The notes beneath the pieces were generated by a model. It ran no database searches and was not told the origin of the DNA. It saw only the letters and a list, made by a program, of their open reading frames with translations. A stretch of 64,000 bases of DNA from Mycobacterium shigaense (GTDB taxonomy: Bacteria > Actinomycetota > Actinomycetes > Mycobacteriales > Mycobacteriaceae): positions 4,402,001 through 4,466,000 of the forward strand of contig NZ_AP018164.1 of assembly GCF_002356315.1 (NCBI RefSeq), read 5' to 3'. Positions 1 to 8,653 of this stretch are shown piece after piece. The first letter of the stretch is position 1. Each line of letters opens with the position of its first letter. A program made the translations under genes and the position numbers.

Positions 1-753
1 GTCCCGGGCAGCATCGCGGCTGAGCGGACGCCGACCGCGGCGGCAACGATCGCCGAGGACGGGTCGGCCAGCTACACCTTCGACCTGGACTGGCGGCTGT
101 CCGGCACACCGGAAGTGGCGCCGCCGCTGTTCGTGCACACCGGGTCCATCGCCGCGGTGCGCGAGCCGGGATGCCTGGCCGTCGCGGCGCTGCTGGATGC
201 CTACCGGACGTCGGCCACGGTCACGCTCGACCCCAATGTGCGCCCGTCGCTGATTGCCGACCGGGATGTGGCCCTCGCCCGCATCGAGCACCTCGTGGAG
301 CGCAGCGACATCGTCAAGGTCAGCGACGAGGACCTGCGCTGGATCGACCCCGAACACGAGCCGGAACACACGGCGCGCACCTGGCTGGCCCTGGGCCCGG
401 CGATCGTCGCGGTGACGATGGGCGATCGGGGTTCGCTGGCGTTCTGCGCGGCCGGCGAGGTGCGGGTGGCCGCCAGGCAGGTCCGGGTGGTAGACACCGT
501 CGGTGCCGGTGACGCCTTCATGGTCGGACTGCTCGACGCCCTGTGGGAGATGAACCTGCTGGGCCGCGACCGGCGGGCCGCCCTCGCCCGGACCGAGCCC
601 GAAGCGCTTACCGTCGCCCTCGAGGCGGCGAGCCTGGCCTCGGCGCTGACCGTGGCCAAAGCCGGTGCCGATCTGCCCGATCGAGCGGCCCTGCGGGCCC
701 AATCAGCTTTAGCCCCTGGCACTTTCACGTCGTCTTGCGGCGACGCAACGTGA
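1..753 (+). CDS. PfkB-family carbohydrate kinase, 5' truncated by window edge
   Basis: The frame is open from the first base, so the true start lies upstream. The visible 250 residues are the C-terminal two thirds of a ribokinase/PfkB-fold sugar kinase. The diagnostic motif DTVGAGDAFMVG sits near visible residue 165; it holds the anion hole and the catalytic Asp that deprotonates the sugar hydroxyl for ATP-dependent phosphorylation. A fructokinase-like role is likely, but the substrate cannot be read from the fragment. The tail after the last helix (SALAPGTFTSSCGDAT) looks non-conserved. In M. tuberculosis the neighbour of mku is ligD; here this kinase takes that place. Confidence 0.85.
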   Translation, partial: VPGSIAAERTPTAAATIAEDGSASYTFDLDWRLSGTPEVAPPLFVHTGSIAAVREPGCLAVAALLDAYRTSATVTLDPNVRPSLIADRDVALARIEHLVERSDIVKVSDEDLRWIDPEHEPEHTARTWLALGPAIVAVTMGDRGSLAFCAAGEVRVAARQVRVVDTVGAGDAFMVGLLDALWEMNLLGRDRRAALARTEPEALTVALEAASLASALTVAKAGADLPDRAALRAQSALAPGTFTSSCGDAT

Positions 754-949
754 CATCGACGGTAGTTGACGGCAGTTGACGGCGTGCGTCGGCAGGCACC
801 GGGAGGTATGGGCAAGTTCCGTGGCGAAACTCGCCGTCGCCGCGACGCTGCAGGAGAGCTGTCGCGCCACGCGCCCGTGGGCCGGACAATCCCAGGTCGT
901 GGCCTTGCCGAGCTGTTTTTGGTGCCCGTGGTGCGGGCATACTGATCCC

Positions 950-1882
950 ATGCGCTCCATCTGGAAGGGTTCGATCGCTTTCGGGCTCGTCAACGTCCCG
1001 GTCAAGGTGTACAGCGCTACCGAAGACCACGACATCAAGTTCCATCAGGTGCACGCCAAGGACAACGGTCGCATCCGGTACCAGCGCGTGTGCGAACTCG
1101 ACGGCGAGGTCGTCGAATACCGCGACATCGCCCGCGCCTTCGAGTCCGACGACGGGCAGATGGTGGTGATCACCGACGACGACATCGCCACCTTGCCCGA
1201 GGAGCGCTCCCGCGAAATCGAAGTGCTCGAGTTCGTTCCCGCCACCGAGGTCGACCCGATGCTGTTCGATCGCAGCTACTTCCTGGAGCCCGACTCCAAG
1301 TCGTCGAAATCGTATGTGCTGCTGGCTAAGACGCTCGCCGAGACCGACCGGATGGCGATCGTTCATTTCACACTGCGAAATAAAACCCGACTGGCGGCGT
1401 TGCGGGTAAAGGACTTTGGCAAGCGCGACGTGATGGTGATTCACACCTTGTTGTGGCCCGACGAGATTCGCGACCCCGACTTCCCGGTGCTGGATAAGGA
1501 AGTCGAGATCAAACCCGCCGAGCTCAAGATGGCCGGCCAGGTGGTCGAGTCGATGGCGGAGGACTTCAAGCCGGACCGTTATCATGATGACTACCAGGAG
1601 CAGCTGCATGAGCTGGTCCAAGCCAAACTCGAAGGCGGCGAAGCGTTTACGGCCGAGCAGAAGCCGAAGGAACTCGACGAGACCGAGGATGTCTCCGATC
1701 TGCTCGCCAAGCTAGAGGCCAGCGTGAAGGCCCGCTCCGGCGGCGGCAAAGCACCGACGAAGAGGGCGGCCGCGAAAAAGGCACCCGCCAAGAACACCCC
1801 CGCGAAGCAGACTTCCGCGAATTCCGGCGCCAAGAAAACCCCGGCGAAGAAATCGCCGGCCAAAGCCGCGTCGAAATCCTAA
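950..1882 (+). CDS. mku: Ku, DNA double-strand-break end-binding protein (NHEJ)
   Basis: A 310-residue prokaryotic Ku homodimer subunit that rings broken DNA ends and recruits LigD. It opens with the hallmark MRSIWKGSIAFGLVNVPVK, which fixes the ATG at 950; 58 upstream in-frame codons do not look like Ku. The core beta-barrel and arm region cover roughly residues 1-250. The last 50 residues are a basic tail of K(K)xPAK-type repeats, the low-complexity extension that varies between mycobacteria and binds DNA non-specifically. At 310 residues it is longer than the 273-residue M. tuberculosis protein because of this tail. It converges on pstA1 with a 4-bp gap. ligD is not adjacent. Confidence 0.95.
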   Translation: MRSIWKGSIAFGLVNVPVKVYSATEDHDIKFHQVHAKDNGRIRYQRVCELDGEVVEYRDIARAFESDDGQMVVITDDDIATLPEERSREIEVLEFVPATEVDPMLFDRSYFLEPDSKSSKSYVLLAKTLAETDRMAIVHFTLRNKTRLAALRVKDFGKRDVMVIHTLLWPDEIRDPDFPVLDKEVEIKPAELKMAGQVVESMAEDFKPDRYHDDYQEQLHELVQAKLEGGEAFTAEQKPKELDETEDVSDLLAKLEASVKARSGGGKAPTKRAAAKKAPAKNTPAKQTSANSGAKKTPAKKSPAKAASKS

Positions 1883-1886
1883 CCGC

Positions 1887-2813
1887 TCACGCCCGCAGGT
1901 ACCGGCGCGACCTGGTGGGCCGTCTGATCACGAGCCGGATCGCCCCGACGGACAGATAGATCACGGCCACCATGATGATCAAGGTCAGCGCCGCGCCCCA
2001 CACCCGCTGGAAGCCGGCGTGCTGCGGGTTGGTGAGTTCGGTGTAGATCAGCAGCGGCAGCGACGCCATATTGCCGTGCAACATGTCCAGGTTGATGGAG
2101 CGGGTGTATCCGACCAGCACCAGGACGGGCGCGGTTTCGCCGATGACGCGGGCCACCGACAGCAGCACCCCGGCAGCAATCCCCGGCGCCGCCATCGGCA
2201 TGACGATGCGCATGATGGTCTTCGATTTGGAGACGCCCAATGCGTAACTGGCTTCCCGCAATTCGTCGGGCACCAGCCTGAGCATCTCCTCGGCGGAGCG
2301 CACCACCACCGGCAACATCAGCAAGACCAACGCCAGCGACACCGCAAAGCCGCACTGCTGGAATCCCAGGGTGGCGATCCACAGGCTGAAAACGAACAGC
2401 GCGGCCACTATCGAGGGCACCCCGGCAAGCACGTCAACCATGAAGGTGGTCACCCGCGCCAGTCGACCGGAACCGTATTCGGCGAGGTAAATGGCGGTCA
2501 TCAGGCCCAGCGGCACCGCCATGATCGCGGCGGCACCGGCCTGGCTCAGCGTGCCGTAGAGGGCGTGGTACACGCCGCCCGCGAACTCCTCGGGCAGGAC
2601 GCCGCGCAGCGAGTGGGTCCACCACCCCGACCGGGTCACGCCGTACCAGCCCCGGGCGATCACGACCGACAGCACCCACACCAGCGGCACCAGCGCGATG
2701 ACGAACGCCCCGAAGAAGAAGGCCGTGGCGACGGTGTTCGTGATCCGCCGCCGGATTGCGACGGGCTCGAATACTGCCACCTTGACCGGCTTTTCCAGCG
2801 TGTCGAGAGTCAT
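1887..2813 (-). CDS. pstA1: Phosphate ABC transporter permease PstA
   Basis: A 308-residue inner-membrane permease, one half of the PstCA channel for high-affinity phosphate import. There are six likely membrane helices, starting at TAFFFGAFVIALVPLVWVL. The EAA-type loop that docks the ATPase is visible as EASYALGVSKSKTIMRIVMP near residue 200. The ATG is set by a 4-nt ATGA overlap with the pstC2 stop, indicating translational coupling. A longer reading frame through here runs upstream across pstC and is a shadow. It resembles M. tuberculosis PstA1 (Rv0930) by length and position. No pstB follows. Confidence 0.93.
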   Translation of the reverse strand: MTLDTLEKPVKVAVFEPVAIRRRITNTVATAFFFGAFVIALVPLVWVLSVVIARGWYGVTRSGWWTHSLRGVLPEEFAGGVYHALYGTLSQAGAAAIMAVPLGLMTAIYLAEYGSGRLARVTTFMVDVLAGVPSIVAALFVFSLWIATLGFQQCGFAVSLALVLLMLPVVVRSAEEMLRLVPDELREASYALGVSKSKTIMRIVMPMAAPGIAAGVLLSVARVIGETAPVLVLVGYTRSINLDMLHGNMASLPLLIYTELTNPQHAGFQRVWGAALTLIIMVAVIYLSVGAIRLVIRRPTRSRRYLRA

Positions 2814-3808
2814 CCGTTGACCTTCCCGCCGGCGACGGACCGAGCGGCCACGTTGACGATGAACGTCAACACGAACAGCGCAAGCCCCGCGGCGATGTAA
2901 GCCCCAGTCGGCAGTGCCTCGCTGAATTCGGATGCGGCAGAAGCGATTTTGGAAGCGAACGTGTAGCCACCGTCGAACAGCGACCAGTTCCCGGGGTGGG
3001 CCGACGCGCGCAGGATGATGAGCACCGCCACGGTTTCTCCCAGGGCGCGACCCAATCCCAGCATCGATGCCGCGATGACCCCGCTGCGACCGAACGGCAG
3101 CACGGTCATCCGCACCACCTCCCACTTGGTGGCGCCCAGCGCCAGCGCCGCCTCGATCTGCATGCGCGGGGTCTGCCGGAACACTTCGCGCGACACCGAG
3201 GTGATGATCGGCAGGATCATCGCCGACAGCACGACACTGGCGGTGAAGATGGTGCCCCCGCCGACCAGGGAAACGTCGCCCTGCTTGAACAGAAACAACC
3301 AGCCCAGGTTGCGATTCAGGAACTCCGCGACCGGCTTCAGAGTGGGGGCCAGCACGAAGATGCCCCACAGCCCGAAGACGATCGACGGCACCGCGGCCAG
3401 CAGGTCGACCATCGCACCGAACGGGCGGGACAGCCGAGCCGGCGCGTACTGAGTGAGGAACACCGCGATCCCGATCGCGATCGGGACGGCCAACACCAGC
3501 GCGGACAACGAACTGAGCACCGTCACCATGAACAGGTCACGGATGCCGAACGCCAAGTGCAGCGGATCGGTCGTGTCGAACTGGGCACTGGTGAAGAAGT
3601 TCACCCTGTCCGCGCTCAGGGACGGAACCGCACGGACCACCAGGAACAGCGCGATCAGCACCACCGCGACGACGACCGACAAACCGGCGGCCGACGCGAC
3701 GGCGTGGAATACCCGGTCAGGCCGCCCCAGAGCGCGGACGTGCGCCGTCTTGAGGGTCTGAACTCGCGCAGCCTCATCCACCGGTGCGGCCGCTGAACTA
3801 CGTGTCAT
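2810..3808 (-). CDS. pstC2: Phosphate ABC transporter permease PstC
   Basis: A 332-residue permease partner of PstA. A first membrane helix lies around residues 38-62 (AAGLSVVVAVVLIALFLVV), and further segments include the conserved RPFGAMVDLLAAVPSIVFGLWG stretch. The ATPase-contact loop is ALALGATKWEVVRMTVLP. From memory the sequence is close to M. tuberculosis PstC2 (Rv0929), including the shared C-terminal end AGGKVNG. It is the middle gene of pstS3-pstC2-pstA1: 12 nt after pstS3 and overlapping pstA1 by 4 nt. In mycobacteria such operons are controlled by SenX3-RegX3 under phosphate limitation; no clear box was recognised here. Confidence 0.93.
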   Translation of the reverse strand: MTRSSAAAPVDEAARVQTLKTAHVRALGRPDRVFHAVASAAGLSVVVAVVLIALFLVVRAVPSLSADRVNFFTSAQFDTTDPLHLAFGIRDLFMVTVLSSLSALVLAVPIAIGIAVFLTQYAPARLSRPFGAMVDLLAAVPSIVFGLWGIFVLAPTLKPVAEFLNRNLGWLFLFKQGDVSLVGGGTIFTASVVLSAMILPIITSVSREVFRQTPRMQIEAALALGATKWEVVRMTVLPFGRSGVIAASMLGLGRALGETVAVLIILRASAHPGNWSLFDGGYTFASKIASAASEFSEALPTGAYIAAGLALFVLTFIVNVAARSVAGGKVNG

Positions 3809-3820
3809 GACTTCCTGGGC

Positions 3821-4939
3821 TTAGCTGATGGCGTTGACCGCCGCCGACAACCTGGTCTTGAACGAGTCTGGGATAGGAATATATCCGTTGTCCGCCAATC
3901 CGTTCTGACCGGCACCGATGGTGCTCTGCAGGAACGCCTTCACGGCCGTACCAACTTGGCCGTCAGGATATTTCGAGCACACCACCTCGTAAGTTGCCAG
4001 CACGATCGGATAAGAGCCGGGCTGCGACGGCTTGTAGAACGAGACCGTGTCGAGCACCAGGTCGTTGCCCTCTCCCTTGATCGCGGCCCCGGCGATCGTC
4101 TTGCCGACCGAGTCGCTGCTGATCGCGACCGCATCCTGGCCCGCCGACGTGACGATCTTGGCCATGTTCAGATGCTGCGCCTGGGCGAACGACCACTCGT
4201 TGTAGGTGATCGAACCGTCGGTCGCCTTGACGGCCGCCGAGGTGCCGTCGTTGCCCTTCGCACCCTCACCGACGCCGCCCTTGAAGGTCTTCCCGGCGCC
4301 CTTGCCCCACAGGTTGTCGGAGGCGGAGTCGAGGTATTTCTGGAAGTTGTCCGTGGTGCCGGATTCGTCGCTGCGGAAGACGACGTGCACCGGCTCGCTC
4401 GGCAGATTCGTGCCGGGGTTCAGCGCCTGGATCGCCGGATCGTTCCACGTCGTGATGCCGCCGTTGAAGATCTTGGCCAGCGTGGCACCGTCCAGATTCA
4501 ACGACGTCACCGTGTTGATGTTGTAGGTGACCGCGATCGGCCCGAACACCGTCGGCAGGTTCCACGCCGGGGCGCCGCCGCAGCGCTGCTGGGCGGCCGA
4601 GGCCTCATCTTGACTCAGCGGAGAATCCGAGCCACCGAAATCCGTTTGTTTGCCGTTGAATTCGCGAATGCCCGCGCCCGAGCCGTTGGGTGTGTAGTTC
4701 AACGTCTGGTCAGGGCAGGCCTGCTCGAAAGCCTTGACGAAGCGCGTCATCGCGTTCGCCTGCGCTGTCGACCCGCTGGCCTTCAGCGTCTTCTTCCCCC
4801 CACAGGCAACCTTGCCGGATGGGGCAGCCGTCGATGCACTTCCGCCGCTGGCGTTGTTGTTGTCGCTACCGCACCCCGACAGCAGAAACGCTCCCGCGGC
4901 CACCACACCGACCAACCCGCCAAACCGGTTGACTCTCAA
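3821..4939 (-). CDS. pstS3: Phosphate-binding lipoprotein PstS3
   Basis: A 372-residue exported phosphate-binding protein that feeds PstCA. It has a lipoprotein signal peptide with lipobox LSGC, giving acylated Cys23. The mature part has the phosphate-cradle segments KKTLKASGSTAQANAMTRF, NGSGAGIREF, QTDFGGSD and RSDESGTTDNF typical of PstS. It agrees closely with M. tuberculosis PstS3 (Rv0928) as recalled, more than with PstS1 or PstS2. It is the first gene of the pst operon, reading away from the SDR gene across a 356-bp intergenic region. Confidence 0.94.
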   Translation of the reverse strand: MRVNRFGGLVGVVAAGAFLLSGCGSDNNNASGGSASTAAPSGKVACGGKKTLKASGSTAQANAMTRFVKAFEQACPDQTLNYTPNGSGAGIREFNGKQTDFGGSDSPLSQDEASAAQQRCGGAPAWNLPTVFGPIAVTYNINTVTSLNLDGATLAKIFNGGITTWNDPAIQALNPGTNLPSEPVHVVFRSDESGTTDNFQKYLDSASDNLWGKGAGKTFKGGVGEGAKGNDGTSAAVKATDGSITYNEWSFAQAQHLNMAKIVTSAGQDAVAISSDSVGKTIAGAAIKGEGNDLVLDTVSFYKPSQPGSYPIVLATYEVVCSKYPDGQVGTAVKAFLQSTIGAGQNGLADNGYIPIPDSFKTRLSAAVNAIS

Positions 4940-5295
4940 TTCGCTTCCTCACGTCGTTGAATGACCGCTGGGGCCCGTGGCCGCGGTCTGCAACCCCAAC
5001 CGTCGTATCCGAGCCCGCGCAGCGGCAGTAGGAATGGGTAAACGTTCGGCAAATTTGTGCCGACTGCCGTCAACCGACGAGGTGGCGCCCCCCTATCGGA
5101 TTCACACCCGAAGCCGAATTCGGAATATACCCAATCGGGAGCGTTCCACGCTGGCCAGCACCGATGGCGTTTGGCACACCGCCCTTGCCATACCGGAGCC
5201 GTGTGCCAAACTAGAACCTGTTTCAGAAATGCCGCCAACGGAGAACGGTGGGGCTGCTACCGTTTCGGCCGACAGCTCAACGAAGAGAGGCCGCA
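4940..5295. promoter_or_regulatory. Divergent intergenic region, pstS3 / SDR gene
   Basis: This 356-bp gap must hold both promoters. A perfect 11-bp inverted repeat (GTTTGGCACAC at 5169-5179, GTGTGCCAAAC at 5201-5211) lies on the SDR side. Just 3' of it, at 5212-5225, TAGAACCTGTTTCA fits the mycobacterial KstR-type consensus TnnAACnnGTTnnA. A purine-rich ribosome site (GAGAGG) precedes the SDR ATG. No coding potential of note was seen. Operator function is inference from motif fit only. Confidence 0.5.
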
Positions 5296-6087
5296 ATGAT
5301 CCTTGACAGGTTCCGTCTCGACGACAAAGTCGCCGTTATCACCGGTGCGGGCCGCGGCCTCGGCGCGGCCATCGCGGTGGCGTTCGCCGAAGCGGGTGCC
5401 GACGTGCTCATCGCCTCTCGCACGGAATCTGAACTAGAGGCCGTCGCCGAACAGGTCCGAGCGGCGAGCCGCAAGGCCCACATCGTCGTCGCGGACCTGG
5501 CCCACCCGGAGGCCACCGCGGAGCTGGCGGGGCGGGCCGTCGAGGCGTTCGGCAAGCTCGACATCGTCGTCAACAACGTCGGCGGGACCATGCCCAACAC
5601 GCTGCTGACCACATCGACCAAGGACCTCAAGGACGCATTCACCTTCAACGTCGTGACCGCGCACGCGCTCACCATCGCGGCGGTGCCGCTGATACTCGAG
5701 CACTCCGGCGGCGGCAGCATCATCAACATCACCTCCACGATGGGCCGGCTGGCCGGGCGCGGTTTTGCCGCCTACGCGACCGCCAAGGCCGCGTTGGCCC
5801 ACTACACCCGGTCGGCGGCGCTGGACCTGTGCCCGCGCATCCGCGTCAACGCCATCGCGCCCGGGTCGATCCTGACCTCGGCGCTGGACGTGGTGGCCTC
5901 CAATGACGAACTGCGCCAGCCTATGGAGAAGGTCACTCCTCTACGTCGACTCGGCGATCCCATCGATATCGCCGCCGCCGCAGTGTATTTGGCATCCCCG
6001 GCCGGCGACTTCCTCACCGGCAAGACACTCGAGGTCGACGGCGGGCTGACCTTCCCCAACCTCGACATCCCTGTCCCGGACCTGTGA
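5296..6087 (+). CDS. SDR-family NAD(P)-dependent oxidoreductase
   Basis: A 263-residue classical short-chain dehydrogenase/reductase, the same length as M. tuberculosis Rv0927c. The Rossmann dinucleotide site TGAGRGLG is near residues 16-23 and NNVG near 91-94. The catalytic Ser lies in the IINITSTMG strand, with Tyr and Lys in YATAKAA. The C-terminal TGKTLEVDGGL is usual for the family. The ATG at 5296 has GAGAGG six bases upstream, so the longer upstream reading is not used. The following reductase-like gene starts 24 bp downstream and is probably co-transcribed. The substrate is unknown; a KstR-like site upstream hints at lipid or sterol metabolism. Confidence 0.9.
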   Translation: MILDRFRLDDKVAVITGAGRGLGAAIAVAFAEAGADVLIASRTESELEAVAEQVRAASRKAHIVVADLAHPEATAELAGRAVEAFGKLDIVVNNVGGTMPNTLLTTSTKDLKDAFTFNVVTAHALTIAAVPLILEHSGGGSIINITSTMGRLAGRGFAAYATAKAALAHYTRSAALDLCPRIRVNAIAPGSILTSALDVVASNDELRQPMEKVTPLRRLGDPIDIAAAAVYLASPAGDFLTGKTLEVDGGLTFPNLDIPVPDL

Positions 6088-6111
6088 TCCCCCACGCCTA
6101 AGGAGCCAGCC

Positions 6112-7188
6112 ATGCCCATCCCCGTCGTCCAACTGGGCACCGGCAACGTCGGCGTCCACGCGCTGCGGGCGCTCATCACCAACCCGGAGTTCGAGCTTCG
6201 CGGCGTCTGGGTGTCGTCGGACGCCAAGGCCGGTAAGGACGCGGCAGAGCTTGCCGGACTTGCGGATTCGACGGGCGTGCTCGCCAGTACCGATCTGGAC
6301 GCCGTGCTCACCACCGGACCGCAGTGTGCGGTGTACAACGCACTGGCCGACAATCGGCTGCCCGAGGCCCTGGAAGACTACCGTCGCGTGCTGGCGGCTG
6401 GCATCAATGTCGTGGGCAGCGGTCCGGTCTTCCTGCAGTACCCATGGCAAGTCATTCCGGACGAGCTAATCAAGCCGATCGAAGATGCTGCGCAAGAAGG
6501 TAATTCGAGCGTGTATGTCAACGGTATCGATCCGGGCTTCGCCAACGACCTGCTGCCGCTGGCGCTGGCCGGTACGTGTCAGAGCATCCAGCAGATCCGC
6601 TGCATGGAGATCGTCGACTACGCCACCTATGACAGCGCCGCGGTGATGTTCGACGTCATGGGATTCGGTAAGCCGATCGACGAACTACCGATGCTGCTCC
6701 AGCCAGGCGTGCTCAGCCTGGCATGGGGATCGGTGATCCGGCAGATGGCGGCGGGCCTGGGCATCGAGCTCGACGACGTCGCCCAGACCTACGTTCGCGT
6801 GCCCGCGCCCGAGGATTTCGAGATCGCCTCGGGGCACATCGCCAAGGGCACCGCGGCAGCGCTGCGATTCGAGGTGTTCGGATTGGTCAACGGCGATCCC
6901 GTTGTCGTCCTAGAGCACGTCACCCGGTTGCGCGACGACCTGTGCCCGGATTGGCCGCAGCCCGCCCAGGAGGGCGGCTCCTACCGCATCGAGATCAAGG
7001 GTGAGCCGTCCTACGCCATGGATGTCTGCCTGGGCAGCCCGAACGGCGATCACAACCACGCCGGACTGGTCGCCACCGCGATGCGGGTGGTCAACGCGAT
7101 CCCCGCGGTCGTGGCCGCCGCCCCCGGCATTGTGACAACGCTGGATCTGCCGCTGATCCCGGGCCGGGGACTCTACGTCCCCGGGTGA
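6112..7188 (+). CDS. Dihydrodipicolinate-reductase-like NAD(P)-binding protein (Rv0926c type)
   Basis: A 358-residue protein with an N-terminal Rossmann fold (IPVVQLGTGNVGVHALRAL, residues 2-20), followed by a C-terminal domain like those of dihydrodipicolinate reductase relatives annotated in mycobacteria. Length and position match Rv0926c. A strong AAGGAG lies 5-10 nt before the ATG. It is 24 bp behind the SDR gene, so the two probably act in one pathway. True DapB activity is unlikely: the protein is much longer than DapB and its context is not lysine biosynthesis. The substrate is not known. Confidence 0.85.
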   Translation: MPIPVVQLGTGNVGVHALRALITNPEFELRGVWVSSDAKAGKDAAELAGLADSTGVLASTDLDAVLTTGPQCAVYNALADNRLPEALEDYRRVLAAGINVVGSGPVFLQYPWQVIPDELIKPIEDAAQEGNSSVYVNGIDPGFANDLLPLALAGTCQSIQQIRCMEIVDYATYDSAAVMFDVMGFGKPIDELPMLLQPGVLSLAWGSVIRQMAAGLGIELDDVAQTYVRVPAPEDFEIASGHIAKGTAAALRFEVFGLVNGDPVVVLEHVTRLRDDLCPDWPQPAQEGGSYRIEIKGEPSYAMDVCLGSPNGDHNHAGLVATAMRVVNAIPAVVAAAPGIVTTLDLPLIPGRGLYVPG

Positions 7189-7293
7189 TCGGCGGCACGG
7201 CACACAAATCTCACCCGGTAGCATCGGCGCCGCGTAGCCGCAGCCGAAGCGCCGGCACGGAGCAGCCCGGAGTTCTCTGCCACGCATAGTATC

Positions 7294-7308
7294 GGTTACC
7301 CTAACTTT
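7294..7308. promoter_or_regulatory. Possible metal-regulator box upstream of mntH
   Basis: GGTTACCCTAACTTT matches 11 of 15 positions of the IdeR/DtxR-type core GGTTAGGCTAACCTA and lies 33 bp before the mntH start. A metal-sensing repressor site is expected before a manganese importer. The match is imperfect and was judged by eye. Confidence 0.3.
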
Positions 7309-7340
7309 TTTATTCGGCAGTTCGGATTGAGGTCGGCACG

Positions 7341-8570
7341 TTGGCGCAGGGCACCGAGGCCTCGCTCAAGGCGAGCTGGTACCTGCTCGGGCCCGCGTTC
7401 GTGGCGGCGATCGCCTACGTCGATCCCGGAAACGTCGCGGCCAACGTCAGTGCCGGCGCGCAGTACGGCTACCTGCTGCTGTGGGTCATCGTGGTGGCCA
7501 ACATGCTGGCGGGACTGGTGCAGTACCTCTCGGCCAAGCTCGGGCTGGTGACCGGCCGATCGCTGCCATCGGCGGTCGGCAAGCAGATGAATCGTCGGCT
7601 GCGGCTTGCCTTTTGGGTGCAGGCCGAATTGGTCGCCGTCGCGACCGATGCCGCCGAAGTCATCGGCGGCGCCATTGCCCTGCACATCTTGTTCGGCCTG
7701 CCGCTGCTGCTCGGCGGGGTCATCACCGGCGTCGTGTCGCTACTCCTGCTGGCGATCCAGGACCGGCGCGGCCAGATCATCTTCGAGCGCGTCATCACCG
7801 GCCTGCTCGCTGTCATCGCCGTCGGCTTCGCGGCGAGCTTCTTCGTCGCAACGCCGCCGCCCGACGCCGTGCTCGGCGGCCTGGTACCGCGCTTCCAGGG
7901 CACCGAGAGCGTGCTGCTGGCCGCCGCCATCCTGGGCGCCACGGTGATGCCGCATGCGGTGTACATGCATTCCGGCCTGGTCCTCGACCGGCACGGACAT
8001 CCCGAGGAGGGACGCCGCCGGCGCCGACTGCTCCGCGTCACGCGGGTGGACGTCGTGCTGGCGATGGCCGTGGCCGGCACGGTGAACGCCGCGATGCTGC
8101 TGATCGCCGCGATCAACTTGCAGAACCGCGACGTGGCCGCGTCGATCGAGGGCGCCTACACCGCCATTCACGCCACGCTAGGTTCGACGATCGCGGTGCT
8201 ATTCGCGATCGGATTGCTCGCGTCGGGCCTGGCGTCGTCGTCGGTGGGCGCCTACGCCGGCGCCATGATCATGCAGGGGCTGCTGCACCGGCGGGTCCCG
8301 ATGGTGGTGCGCCGGCTGATCACGCTGTGTCCGGCGCTGGCGATCGTGGCCCTCGGCTTCGACCCCACCCGGGCGTTGGTGCTCTCGCAGGTGGTGTTGT
8401 CGTTCGGAATCCCGTTCGCGGTGCTGCCGCTGGTGATGCTCACCAGCAACCGCAAGCTGATGGGCAACGACACCAACCACCCCGCCGTCACGGCTCTCGG
8501 CTGGGCCGTCGCGCTGCTGGTGAGCGTGCTCAACGTCGTGCTGATCTATCTCACCGTGAAAGGGATGTAG
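7341..8570 (+). CDS. mntH: NRAMP-family divalent metal (Mn2+) transporter MntH
   Basis: A 409-residue proton-coupled metal importer with about 11 membrane helices. The two metal-binding signatures are present: DPGN in helix 1 (AYVDPGNVAANVSAGAQYGY, near residues 28-47) and MPH in helix 6 (ATVMPHAVYMHSGLV, near 199-213). It matches M. tuberculosis Rv0924c by position. The start is a TTG with GAGG eight bases upstream; no ATG precedes the first helix. It is transcribed alone, with an IdeR-like sequence before it. Confidence 0.92.
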   Translation: MAQGTEASLKASWYLLGPAFVAAIAYVDPGNVAANVSAGAQYGYLLLWVIVVANMLAGLVQYLSAKLGLVTGRSLPSAVGKQMNRRLRLAFWVQAELVAVATDAAEVIGGAIALHILFGLPLLLGGVITGVVSLLLLAIQDRRGQIIFERVITGLLAVIAVGFAASFFVATPPPDAVLGGLVPRFQGTESVLLAAAILGATVMPHAVYMHSGLVLDRHGHPEEGRRRRRLLRVTRVDVVLAMAVAGTVNAAMLLIAAINLQNRDVAASIEGAYTAIHATLGSTIAVLFAIGLLASGLASSSVGAYAGAMIMQGLLHRRVPMVVRRLITLCPALAIVALGFDPTRALVLSQVVLSFGIPFAVLPLVMLTSNRKLMGNDTNHPAVTALGWAVALLVSVLNVVLIYLTVKGM

Positions 8571-8653
8571 CCCTGCGGCGGGTCTGCGGTTGCCTCGATA
8601 CCAAAATCGCATAGTCTGACTAAATGTTTATTCGCCGGAGAGTAGGCCGCTGA

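Noticed and set aside
2814..3368. 493-residue leftward ORF as one protein
   Set aside because: Only its last 308 residues are PstA; the first part is antisense-frame reading of pstC2.
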